NCBI RefSeq assembly: GCF_000002995.4
Contig: NW_025062478.1
Location: forward strand, 9,559,001-9,623,000
Reading direction: 5' to 3'
Length of the DNA: 64,000 nucleotides
Origin: Brugia malayi
Taxonomy: Eukaryota; Nematoda; Chromadorea; Rhabditida; Onchocercidae
Both the position numbers and the translations under genes were made by a program. This document shows positions 40,101 to 53,635 of this stretch, in pieces. Under the pieces are notes generated by a model. That model saw nothing but the letters and a program-made list of their open reading frames with translations. It did not search any database and was not told the origin of the DNA. Each line of letters begins with the position of its first letter. The stretch's first letter is position 1.

Positions 40101-41160
40101 TATTATGCAATTGCATTTTCATTGCAAAATAAAAGAATGAATGTAAATCAAAAAAAAGAAAAAGAAAATTATTTGTGAACATTTAAAAGTTAAGCTAAAA
40201 TAATTTTCATATATTCTTTCTTACTCTTATTATTACTTCTACTAAAAAAAAAAGTGAAAAAACTTTCAATAAAAAAAAAAAACAAGCAAAGTTAAAAATT
40301 TTTTAAAGTAAAGCTAAAAATAAAAAAAAAAACTCTTTCTTATATTATTATCTTTACTATTTCTGAAAACCGTTAACATTAACAGTTTTCATTATTATCA
40401 TATTACTATCATTATTACTACCATTATTATTATTAATACTATTACTATTAATATTATTTTAATAAAGTCAGATAGATAAATCATAGTTAAATTAAATCAT
40501 CATCTAGTCACCGAAATAATAAATAGAGCTTATTTAATTTTTAATAAATAGAGCTTATTTAATAATTTTATTATTATTAATTCTTTATTATTATTAATTC
40601 TTATTATTATTAAATTCTTATGGTTATTATTATTTTGTTAATCATTATAATAATTAGTGTTATTGTCGTTGTTATTGTTGTTGTCATAGCACTTACTTAC
40701 TGTTATTGTTATTGTTGTCATTATTATTGTTATTAATATTATTGCAATTATTACTTCTATTATCATAACACATGCGAACAAAATGAAATATTAACCAATT
40801 ATATAAATTTTATTAAGGAATAAAAGAAATATAACAACGAAAGCTATTATTGGTAAATATTTTCATTTATGCAAAATTAGCAATGCAATTTTATTTAGCA
40901 TTCCATTAAGTATCATTAAAACTTGAATTCATTCAAAGTGCTTTTACTACTTTTATTAGTACTATTACTTATTTATTACTATTACTTCCAGTTTTGCATT
41001 ATTGTGTCACAGTTACTATAAATATTATTTATTGTCACAATTACTGCTAATATTGAAAACATAAATATTTTGCATTTCTTAAAAAATATTCATTATCATT
41101 AATTGATTAGAAAATTGGATCTTTTTTCGAAATAATCATTCATACACAATATAATATTAC

Positions 41161-41197
<37 letters not shown>

Positions 41198-44100
41198 TAT
41201 TATTAATATTACTATTACTAATTTTATTATCAAACTCTTTAAATATAATTTTCCAAAATTCTGAAATGTTATCATGACTGATTATTATTATTGCTATTAT
41301 TACTATTATTTTGTCATGACTATTATTGTTAATTACTATTATTATTATTTAGAATTTTAATGAGAATTTTGTTGTTGCATTCCGAAACAATTACTATAGC
41401 AATTAATTTATCATTATTATTACCAAACACTTCAAAAATAAATTTTTAAAATTCTAAAATGTTATTATAGTTATTATTATTATTTAAAATTTTAATATCA
41501 ATTTTATTATTGTATTCTCCTAATAATTACTACAACAATTAATTCATTGCTATCATTGAACAAAAAAAGTGTGATAATATCGTCTTTTCCTTATCACTGC
41601 AATTTTCTAATATTTCATTTACATCAAACAAAAATTAATTAACCTAATTAAATCAATTTTAAACAATGTACAGATGAAATGCCAACAAATCACGATGCCA
41701 GGATATGTCATTTTTATTGCAATTATACGGCGGAAAAATCGAATCATCGTTTTCGGTTTGTATCTTTCAGCGATTTAAAAAAAAAAAAAAAAAATGATTT
41801 GCAAAACGTGTAGAAACACGTGTGGAAATATATCAAGACGTGAAAATTACGTGGACTTCTTCAATCCTACTGATATAATACAATATCACTTAACTAACAC
41901 TCCACATCATGTTGTATTCTAATTTTTATTTGCTTCTTAATTAATTAATTGCTTTTTTTTTTTGTGATTATAAAGTTAACAACGTGTGTGACGTAAAAAT
42001 TGTGTGAACAATTTATATTTCAGGTTTCGTTTTTTTCTTTCACATTTTTTTTTCAAGAGAAAAAGAAAAAAAAAACTTTAAAATATCCAATTTTTAATTT
42101 TTGAAATAAAATTTTCTCAGCAAATTTTAAAAAGAATATAAAAAGCGAAAAACAAAAATAATTAAGAAAATTTAATTCCTTATGACTTTTTCTTTTTAAT
42201 TTTGAAATGATAATTTTAATTAAATTTGCATATAATATGGGTAAATTAACCGACAAATATTATTTTTGTGTAAATAAACCGGCTAATATTATTTTTTTTA
42301 TTTACTAAATAAATCTAGCATTTTTTCTAAAAATTTTATTATCAATAAATAATTTTTTTATTATTTATTTGATTTTTCATTCGTCTTTTTTATCTTTACT
42401 ATTAAATTATTAAATTGTTATTATTTCTTTTTTCATTTGTGAAATATTCGTTTTTATATAGATTAAAAAAAAAAAATTATTTAAAAAAAAAGAAAAAAAT
42501 AGTTTCATTCATTTATTTTTTACATTTTTTTTGAAACATTCCATGTCAAAATTCATTTTACAATTGAAATATTTACATTGATGATTCATTTGTACAATAA
42601 TTTATTAAAAAAAATTTTTTTTTCTTTTTTTTTTTGAAAATAAAGCGATAATGGTTGGATTATTTAATTGTTTACATGTTGAAACTTGCAATTATTATAT
42701 AATTTGATGGTTTATAAATTTTAACATTGGCATTTTTTTTTTTTTGAAATCAATAAATTTAAAATTAAAATTTGAAAAATTTTTCATTCAAAAACATACA
42801 AAGAATTGTAATTTTTTTCTGTTTTTTTTTTGATAACTAACAATTTTATAAATAAAAAATGATTTTAAATTTAAAATTGAAATAATTTCAGGAAGTCCAG
42901 CAAATAAAGCAGGTCTTCAAATTGGTGATCGTATCATTGAAATAAATGGTTACACAACTGAGGGAAAAAATTATGCATACATTATTGAACTTATCAATCA
43001 GGTATGTTAATTAAATTTTTCAAACTTCAAAATAATCTTTTTTTTTTAATATTTTTATAAAAAACCTTTTTTTTTCACTTTTAGTTTATTTATAAATTAT
43101 ATTTCAGTTTCTCTATTTAAATTTTTTTTTTAATTTTAAAATTAAAAATATTTCATTTGTTATAATTATTTCGAATGGAAAACTAATTTAGATTGTTACA
43201 ACCAGTAATGAAAAGGAAAAAGTGTAAAAATGTAAAAAAGAATTAATTGGATAAATTCAAATGTGATAAAAAATTAATTAATTAATTGATTAGCTGCAAG
43301 CTGATAATTGATAATTATACCTATCTTATCTTGTCATCAATTTATTATATAATAAAAGAAAAAAAAAGATTTCACAGATATTATTAAATTAAAATGTAAA
43401 AAATTGTGAAAATTTTTTTAAAAAAAAAAAGAAAAGAAAAACAAAAACGAAATTTTGAATAAAATAATTTCACATATTTTTTTTTTTATTATTATTAATT
43501 TATAAGAAATGATTAAATTTAGTTGAAATAAATCGATTCTGATACTATGTAATTTGATACGACGCGACACATTGAATTCGATATAATCAGTTATAGTACA
43601 AAATAATTACCTGAGTATTACCTGAATATTACCCGAATATTACCCGAATATAGCATATAGTGAAACTACTACTCATAATCCTTTCCATTTTATGAAAGGT
43701 CATATCATATCATCCCCTTTTTCATTTATTCAATTTGTTTACATTCATTTCTTGCCTGCAAACTATTTATCCATTAATCTATACAATTTACTACCCTTAT
43801 TTTGTAAGTATAAAAGTTTAGAATTTATAAGTAAATGTTTGCAATAAGTATAAAGTATAAAAGTTATAAATAAAAGTTTACAGTAAGTATAAAATCATAA
43901 AATGCACAAATAAAAGTTGGTGAGTATAAAAGTATAAAGTTTTTAAGTAAAAGTTTGCAATGAGTATAAAATTATAAAATTTGTAAGTGAAATTTATAAG
44001 TAAAGGTAAAGTTTTAAGTGAAATGAGTATATAATCAAAATTTGTAAGTAACATTTAGTGAGTATAAAATTAAAGTTTTTAAGTAAAAGTTTGCAATGAG

Positions 44101-47100
44101 TATAAAATCAAAATTTGCAAGTAAAAGTAAGTGAGTATAAAAAAATAGAGTTTATGAGTAAAGTTTGCAATAAGTATAAATGTAAAGTTTATAAATAAAA
44201 GTTTGCATTGAGTATAAAATCATAAAATTTATAAGTAAAAGTAAAAGTTTATAATAATTATAAATTTATGAAAATTATAGGTAAAAGTTTGTAAGAGTAT
44301 AAAGTTCATAAGTAAAAGTTTAAATTGCATTGATGATTAGTAATTTTATTAATTTGTATTTGTCATATTCAATTACCATTTGTTGACAAACAATTTGTTT
44401 ACAAATATTAATTACCAATATGTTTTGTATGATTATTCTATACCAGAAATATTGTTAACTTTGTCATATTTACATTTAATTGTTGCATCCCATTCATTTT
44501 CATTTTTAATATTTAATATTTTTTTTTTTAATTATAAATGTTTTCCTAATCAAATATTACGCAGAAATTAATTTCGTTGTAAAAGAAATTAATTTTATTA
44601 TACAAACATTAATTTCATTATTGAAATACAAAAATAAATATTCAAAAGTTAATTTTATTATAACAAATAAAATATTATTCAAAAGTTAATTAAAGGAAAA
44701 CAAATTTCATTATAAAAAAAATGGAGAAAATCAAATCAAATATTATTCAAAAAATTAATTTCATCTTAAAAAAAAATCAAAAAGTAGAAAGAGAGAGAGG
44801 GAGAGAGAGAAAGAGAAAAAAAGTGTAAATGAATAAATGAATAACATTATTTGGCCAAAGAATTTTTTAAAAAAAAATGAAAAATAATCAATTATCGATT
44901 AAATTAAAAAAAAAATTTTTTAAATATTTTAACAATATATTAACAATAATTATTTTCGCCAATATATTTTTTTATATCATTTCATTCTATTAATTATATG
45001 TTTTTATGATTTTTAATTTTTTATTTTTTATTTAAATATCATTTTTCTCTTTTTTTTTCTATCTAAAATACAATAAATTATTAATTTATTGTAAAATTTT
45101 GCTGCATTTTTTTTTTTTTTTGCTTTTCTTTTTGTTACTAATTTTTTTCTCTTTTTTAGAGCGTTTTCAATTATCACTGAAAAAACTAATTTTAAAAAAA
45201 ATGAAATAAAAGTTTGAAATGAATATTTATTTCCTTTTTGTTTTTGTTTTCAACTTAATTATAACGAATTTTTCGCTTTCTTTTCTTTTTATTAAAATAT
45301 AACTTATTAAATAAAAAAAAATTTGCATGCATAATTTAAATTACTTTTAAAAAAATTAAATTGAAATATTAATAGATGTGATAAAGTGAGAAAAAAATGG
45401 AAATAAGAGAGAGAGAGAGAGGAAGAGAAATTGTCAAAAATGAATTTTTCTATCATAAAAAAAAAATAAATTATTTTTTTAAAAATAATTTCTTGAAAAA
45501 AAAAATAATAATCTCTTTAAAAAGTTTTAAAAATAATTTAATTTTTCTCGATCACCTATTTATTCCCTAATTTAGCGAACTGCTCAATGTATTCATTAAA
45601 GATTTACAAAATATTTTTAAATTGAACTGCTAAAAACAAACAAACAAACAAACAAGCAAATTAACAAAAAACAAATCTTTGAGATTATTAATTAAAAGGT
45701 AACACTTTTTCAATTAATTAATTGATAAATAAATTATTCATTGTTAATACAATCTTTTCAATAAAAAAAAAAGATTTGAATTATTTATTTTTATTCGTTA
45801 AAGTTATATAACACTGCATAATTTTAATTTTTCAGTTGTTTATTTGTTTGTTTGTTTGTTTTTGTTTTCTTCTTTTTCATTCAATAATTTCATCTTGTAA
45901 TCATTTTTGTTTATATATATATAATTTACTTCTTTTCTTTTTCATTCATTTATTTCCTTACCTTTCCTTAATGGATCAATCATTTATTGATTTAAAATCA
46001 TAGCATCAATAGATCAATCATTTATTGATTTAAAATCATAGCATCAATAGATCAATCATTTATTGCTTTCAAATCATAATATTTCCTTGCAATAAACTAA
46101 TTTATTGTAAAAAAATATAAACATACGATGGCTTATTTATTATACGTTACAATTTAATATTTCACGTAAGTAATTTGTAGTATTTGACGTATTTTTATAG
46201 ACAAAAACGTTATGAATAGCAATTATAACTTTAATTAATTACATTAATAACAATAAACGTTTTTATTTCAAATTAAAAAAAAAAAATTTATTCAACTATT
46301 AAATAAATTTTAATTATTTTACTAAGAAATTTCATTTCCTATAATTTTGATGTCACTAACACGCGTGGAACTTTCAACAGCACTGGAAATTCAAGTACCA
46401 TTAGCGATTAATGCAGACGAAATTAGATGTAGCAGTGATATGCATGAGAATGAGTCATGCACCTGTAATTTAATTCAAAATGAGATAGTACTCTTCAATG
46501 AATTTAATGGTACTAAGGTAAATTATCATTTAATCTTATCTTTTTTGTTTAAATTTTAATTCTATAACACTAATTTTGATTTAATAAACGAAATTCATTT
46601 CCGAAGAAGGAAATGTTTAAATTTTAATTCTTTTCTTTTCAATTTTTTAATTATTTTTTGAATTTCTTTTTTTCTCATCAATTAAATAGGCAATGTACCT
46701 TTAAATTAATTCAAAATGAGGTATTACTGTTTAATGAATATAATAGTATTAAGGTAATTTATAATTTAATTTTACTTTTTCCCTTCGCTTTTTTTTTAAA
46801 TTTCGATTCTGTAACATTAATATTAATTTAATAAAGCAATTCATTTTTAAGAAAAAAAATGTTTAAATTTTGCTTTTTTTTTTGTATGTCTAATTTTTTT
46901 TTTTAAATTTCGTTTTTTGTATATCCAATTTGTATAAAAATATTATTAAAATTTGTAATACTCTATATATGCAACAAAAATTTTAATATTATATTATTTC
47001 TTCATATTTTAAATAATTCTTTAAAAAAATTTTGAGCAGTTTTTTTTTTCTTTTTTTTTTAGTAATAATAAAAAAATCTTTAGTTTTTTTAAAATTGATT

Positions 47101-50100
47101 TTGTTTTTTTTTTTTTTTTTTTTTTTTTTTGTTGTTGGGTTTGATAAATTCAAAAAGAAGCATAATTTATGAGAAGAGATTATTTTTATTAGACAATTAT
47201 TAAATAATCCCTTTTTCAATTTTCATTATTTGTTTACTTTTATTTATTTATTTTTTTTTTTTGTCTTTGACAAGACTATTTTACAAATTTGGCTCTTTTT
47301 CTTTTTTCTTTTTTTTTTTTTTTGCTTAAATAATTTTAATAATAAAAACTTTTTAACATTTAAAATATTTTACTTCACATATCACTGCAACACAATTATC
47401 TGTTAATTAAATTACAAAAAATTTCTAATTTCTGTAATTTAATTAATCAATTCTACTTCTTCCAACAATTCATTTTATTTTTATTTTTAATCCTTCAATT
47501 CAATTTTCATAAATTTATTTTTTGTTTACTTTTTTAATTTCTATCAAATTATTTATTTCTAATATTAATCTAACAAATTATAGACCTAATATTAATTTCA
47601 CTTAAAAATATCAATCTTTTATGAAAAATTATATTTCCGATAACTTTTGCAAAAAGCAAAAAAAATTTTTTAATTTTTCAAAATTAAATTAATTCAAAAT
47701 TATAGTGTGTGAAATTTCATTAAAATGCTTTCTGCAATTTAAAAAGAAAAACGTTCTTTTAATGATATATTTTTTCTCCAAGGTCATTTTTAGAGTGCGA
47801 AAAGCTTGCGGCGTTTTTTTTCCTTTTTTTTAAAAAAAAAAATTAAATTGTTCCATTGATAGTTTTTCATGCTTTTTCGATCTTTTCTCTTTAAATTTAT
47901 TTATTTTTTTTTTTTGTAAAATAAAATTTAATAGAATAGAAATTATTAATTCTTGTTTACATCTTAAATCAACAATATTTATTTGCATTTCTTTTCTTTC
48001 TTTTTTTTTAAAAAAAAAAGAAAGAATTTAAATTTGTTTTTTGTTGTTGTTGTTGTTTGTTTGTTTGTTCCTTAAATGTATTTCTTTAAATGTTTGAAAA
48101 GAATTTTTTTTTTTAAAAAAAAAGAAACACAAAAATTTCTTTTAAAATTTAAGATTTTTCGAATCCTTTCTCGTGTTTAAAACGAAAAAAATTTCTTTTT
48201 TTTGAAAAAAAGAAAACAAATGTAAATTTTGTTTAAAATTTTAAATTTGCATTTTTCTTTTCCCTTTTTTCTTAAATTTAAAATCAATGTTTCTTCATTC
48301 TTACAAATTGATTTTGGGCCAAAATTTGCTTTCATTATTTTGCATTAAAATTTATTAATTGAACTGTGTGTGTGTAATGTTTCTAAACAATTTAAAAAAA
48401 AAAAAAACATAGATAATTTGAAATTAAATATATTTTTAAGAATTATAGATGAACCTAACTAAGAAATAAAATTTCAATTTATGAATTTTTATAAGGAATC
48501 AAATTTATTCATCTTTCTCTTTCATTTTCATATTAATTATATTGTAATTTGATTAAAATTATTCCATTATATTATTTGTAATAAAAAATTATTGCGAATT
48601 TCAAAAAGAATTCATTAAAATTTGTATTGCATTGTTAAATATTTTTGAAATTAACTCGCATTATCATAATTTCACAAAATTCTTTTCATTGAAATTTTTG
48701 TAAAATGCCAAATAGATTATTGTAAAATTTTGATAAATTAAAAAAAAAAAATAATTTCCATTTTTGATAATTTTATTTTTATTTCATTCATTTGTTAGAT
48801 AATTCAATTTTAATTATTTTCATTATTAACATTATTTCTTCCTTCTTGTAATTTAATTTCTTTTTTATCACAAAATTATTTTATTTTTACTTTCAATAAT
48901 TTGTGAAAATTATTGAAATTAAATTTATCAAATTTAAAAAAAAAATAAAAATTTCATTCAAATTGATTACATATTGTAAGCTTTATTTTAAAATGAATTA
49001 ATCATTTAAATCATTTCGAGCATTAATTTATTCTATTACATAACAATTTCTGGCATTCATTTTATGCTACAAAATTGACATTTTTGTTTATTCTTTTTTT
49101 TTTTTTCAAGATGAATTTTGAAAATAGCATTATAAAATAAAAATGCTTTTTTATTTGAAATATTATTGCTAATTAAATTTTAAAATGTTTATACAAAATT
49201 AGGACAAAAAAAAAAGAACCAATTAAATGCTATGATTAAAATTTCATACAAATTTAATTTTTTTACAGTGTATCAAATCACGTGTAATTCAATTACGTGT
49301 TCGACGCAAACAAGAAGATTCGAATGAAGGTAAAAAGCTAAATTTTGCAAAGCAAAACAAAAAAACAAATTTCAAACTCAAAAGCTATCAAGAAAAATTA
49401 GTTACGTTTAATTAATTAAAAAAAATTATATAAATAAAAGTTTTTAATTTATTCATTTCCTATTGCTATAAGAATAATACTCAAAAATTGTTATATTTAA
49501 ATTTAAAATTGCACACTGATATATTTAAATTTAAAATCGCACATTGATATATTTAAGTTTAAAATTGTAAATTGACATTGTTATATTAAATCACATTAAT
49601 ATATTAAAATTTAATTGAAATTATTTTTTTTTATTTAATATATTTGTGTATAATTAATTACATATATTTAATATAATTGATCTTAAAATTTTGATGACTT
49701 TACTTTTTTTTTTTTTGCTAATTAAAAAGAAGAAAGAAAATGAGAATTCTTTTTATCAAATTTTGCTCTTCTCGAAAACTTTTACTGCATATTTCTTTTC
49801 GGCTGCCTATTTCCTAAATTAATCATTCAAATTTTTTTTTTTAATTTTTTATTTTTCTGTTTGTTCTTTTAGATTCAAAAAAAAAAGTTTAAAAAAAGTA
49901 GAAGAAAAATGTGAATTTTTCTTTAAATACTTGGAATTTTTATTTCTTTATAAATAAAAAGTAAACAAAAAAAAAAAAAAAAAAATGATAGAATCAAAAA
50001 CTAAATAAACTTAATTTTATAAATTGTGTAAACAAAAAAAAATTTTTTTTTCAAAATTAGTTAGAATTTAAAAAAAAAAATGAATGTATTATTTTATTAA

Positions 50101-53100
50101 ATTAACAAAAATTAGCTATTGTATATATATATATATTATTTATTCTTTATCATTTCAATTATTAATTGCTAACTTTTTTTCAAAAAAATTCAACTAAATT
50201 AGGTTTATTCTTTTAACTATTAATCATTAATAGATTTTAATTGTATTTTTTAAAAAAAAAAACATAATTAAATATTCTTATATAATAAAAAGTATTCTTA
50301 GATAATAAATCAAATTTATACAATAATTTAAAAATTTGAAATAAAATTATTAAAAAAAAAAAAAAAAAAAAAAGAAAGAAAAATAATAAATGAATTATTA
50401 GTATTTTAAAATTGATATTATAATTTGATGATTGTTGCGATATTCAATCCTTTCATTTTATTCCCTAAAATTAAAAAAAAAAAAAAAAAACTAGTTATTA
50501 TCACAGATAGGTATCATCGAAAATTGTCAACCTATGTCCCCTTTTTTTTTTTATTATTGATACCTTTCTTCCTTTTCTCATCTTTTACGCTCATCGTTAT
50601 TTCATATTTATCAGCGCAATTCAACATTTCAATATTATAGTAAATAAATTCTATTTTACTTTTCTTTTCTTTTTAAAGTAGAACAAAAATCTTTAAATAA
50701 TTATGTATAATTAATTTAAACAAATTTGAATAATTTAAGTAATTGCATTTCCTATTTAATAGTTATTATTATTACATTAAAAGTACTTTATTTATTATAT
50801 AAAATATATAAGTTAAAAGATCACATAATTTTTTTTTTTTTTTTTTTTAAGTAGAACAAAAATTTTTAAGCAATTATATATAAATAATTTAAACAAATTT
50901 AAATAATCTAAGTGATTTTATTTTCAATTCAATATTTATTATTATTATTACTTCTGCATAAATTGTGTAAGTATTAATTTAAAAAATACGTAATATCTTT
51001 GCAAGTCGAACAAAAACTTTTAATTAATTATATATAAATAATTTAAACAAATTTAAATAATCTAAGTAATTTTATTTTCTATTAAATATTTATTATTATT
51101 ACTTTTGCATGAATTATATAAGTACTTTATTTATTATATAAAGTATATCAGTTAAAAGATTACATAATTTCTTTGTAATTCGAACAAAAATTTTTTATTA
51201 ATTACATATAAATAACTTAAATAAATTTAAATTATTAAAGTAATTGCATTTTCTATTAAATGTTTACTTTTGCATAGATTATATGAATATTCGTTAAAAG
51301 ATTACATAAAATGTTCACTTCAAATTTTAATCCTTTGTTTGTTTGCTTTTTTTTTTTCTTTTTGATAATAATTATTAAATTAAAAAAAAAAATGAAAACT
51401 TCGGTAATATTTGATCTTCAAAAAATCAAAATTTTAATATCTAATGCATTTAATTATTTTGCTAAATAAAATAAAGTATAAATAATTTCAGTTACATTTA
51501 AAAAAAAAGTATTAAAGTGAATAATTGTTTAGAAAAGGATCAAATTAACAAAATGTTAATTTAATTAATTTATTAATTACTAATTTCATTTAAATATATT
51601 ACAGAGAATTCATTAATTAATTCAAAAATTGCAATTTCGGACGCTTTTCTTGCGTCAACCGATAAACAACAAACAAATGCAATTACTGATACACTAAAAA
51701 GGTTTTCAATTTTAATTTTTTTTTATTATTTAATTCTTTTTTTTTCTTTGTTTCTTTTTATTTCTAAAATATAATTTCATTTAAAGTTTTTTATTAAAAA
51801 AAAAAGAAAAAAATAATTGATAAAATATGCAGTATTGAAGAATTGTTGGTATAATTATTGAAATAAAATGTCATATTTAAATTTACAAATTTTTGGCGCT
51901 CCTTTTTTTTTTTTCTTTAATGCTAATAAAAGATCGTTAAAATTTATGATATTTTTAAATTTATTGAAAAAAAAAGAAGGAAAGAATCGTTTATGTTTAT
52001 ATTATCATTCATTTTTCTTTCTTTTCTTTTAATTAATTCTTTTATTCTTCATTTTATACTTTTAAATTTTAATGAGAAAAATTTTGATGAATTATTGAAA
52101 TTTGAAATGTTGTTCAAATCATATTATTATCATCAACAAAGTTATACATAATTTAATTTTGGTTATTGATTAACTTTTATTATATATATTGATTGATTGA
52201 ATATCAATAAATTGATTAACTTTTAGTAACAGTGCATATTTTACTAATAATTCAACTAATTAATTCCTACTATATTAATTATCTCGACATTTGTAACATT
52301 ACAATGATAAAATTTAATAAAATAATTGATTTGATAAAAAATTAATTTGAAAATTTATAAAACTAAAACAAGTATGTTTATCCATTTTTTATCAATTCTT
52401 ATCAGTTCAATCAATTTTTTATGTATAATTTATAACCGTTTCAATAATGACATCAACAAATATTTGATAAAATTCCAAAATTTTCTTCGTCATCAAAGTT
52501 AATGCAGTGATCATTGTAACAATAATAGTAATAATAAAGTTGTAACAATAGTAATAACAATTAATAATAGTGATAATGGTATTAATCACAGTGATAACAG
52601 TGATAATAATAATAGAAATAATACACATTAAATAATAACAGTAATTAAATGATAATACTACCACTGAAACAAGCATGTTTTCCTAATAATTCAATTAATT
52701 ATTATTAATACTAGTATCACTATTTTATTAATTTTTTTTTTAAATTTTTCTTGTATGCTAATAATAATATTGATAATTACTAATAATAATAATAACGATA
52801 ATAATAATATTAATAAAAAAATAATAATGACTAATAATTAACAATGAATAATATTGGTCATAGTAACAACAATAGTGATAATAATAATAAATAATAAGCA
52901 GTGAAAATAATAATAATGAATAACAAATATTATTGATCATAGTAATAGCAATAATAATAATAATAATGTCAACTTTTATATAATATCACATAACTGACAG
53001 TGTTAGTTGATAACTAGTGATATCATAGTGATAATATTGCATATAACAGTGATAATATATGATAGTGATAATACCTTATGTATAACAGCGATAATATATA

Positions 53101-53588
53101 TAATATTGATAACATCTTACATATTATATAATATTATCTGATTTTCAAAATGATTTTTATTTTTTTTTTTAAAATTTTTCATTTTACTTTTTATCATTCT
53201 AAATTTTTTGTCGTATAAATTTAATTTTACGATACATTCGACTCGTCGTAAAATTCCTCAATCATTCATTTTATCAGGAATTACCCAGGAATTCACATTT
53301 ATGATATGGAAATGTTGGCCGATGGTTCATTGAAAACAGATTCAGAAACAAATGCACAAAATGATGTAAAAATTTTAACTTTAATTTTTTCTCTTTTGTT
53401 TTTTCAATTTTTTTTTTTTTTTGCTTTTCATATTTTCATATAAATTTTGAATTTGAATTTATTTTGATTACTTTTAGATAATCAAGTCAAATTATAAAAA
53501 AAAATTTGCATTTGAATGTTATAATGGAAAAATTAAAATGTATTATTTGAAAAATGATAATAAGTTAAGATTTAAAAAAAATAATACA

Positions 53589-53635
<47 letters not shown>

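Larger units (their letters stand above)
35762..42891 (+). other. 7.1-kb MAGUK intron with regulatory-looking elements
   Basis: Largest intron of the window. It contains DR1-type nuclear-receptor motifs at 36171-36183 and 38119-38131, CA/CATA-rich microsatellites at 38285-38565 and 38708-38762, a less AT-rich patch at 38640-38690, ACGT-core clusters at 37912-37975 and 41806-41865, ATT-type trinucleotide tracts at 40385-40460 and 41158-41215, and a candidate cassette exon at 41674. Long antisense ORFs over the CA tracts are repeat artefacts. Confidence 0.55.
43002..49268 (+). other. 6.3-kb MAGUK intron containing repeats and a duplicated exon-like pair
   Basis: Contents from left to right: degenerate GTATAAA repeat (43800-44320), GA-rich runs (44787-44820, 45408-45432), a 38-bp repeat (45975-46078), the exon-like pair at 46350 and 46690, T runs up to about 30 nt near 47100, and featureless AT-rich sequence to 49268. 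Confidence 0.55.
35644..49329 (+). other. N-terminal PDZ domain of the MAGUK (exons 4-6)
   Basis: Exon 4 encodes the first strand and carboxylate-binding loop (EEEVIIVLSDN, then RIGFSI in the GLGF position). Exon 5 encodes the core (SPANKAGLQIGDRIIEINGY) and helix 2 (IIELINQ). Exon 6 supplies the last strand (SRVIQLRVRRK). The GLxxGD-I-x-x-ING pattern is intact, so the fold should be functional. The domain is split by introns of 7.1 kb and 6.3 kb, far longer than those in the rest of the gene. Confidence 0.85.
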
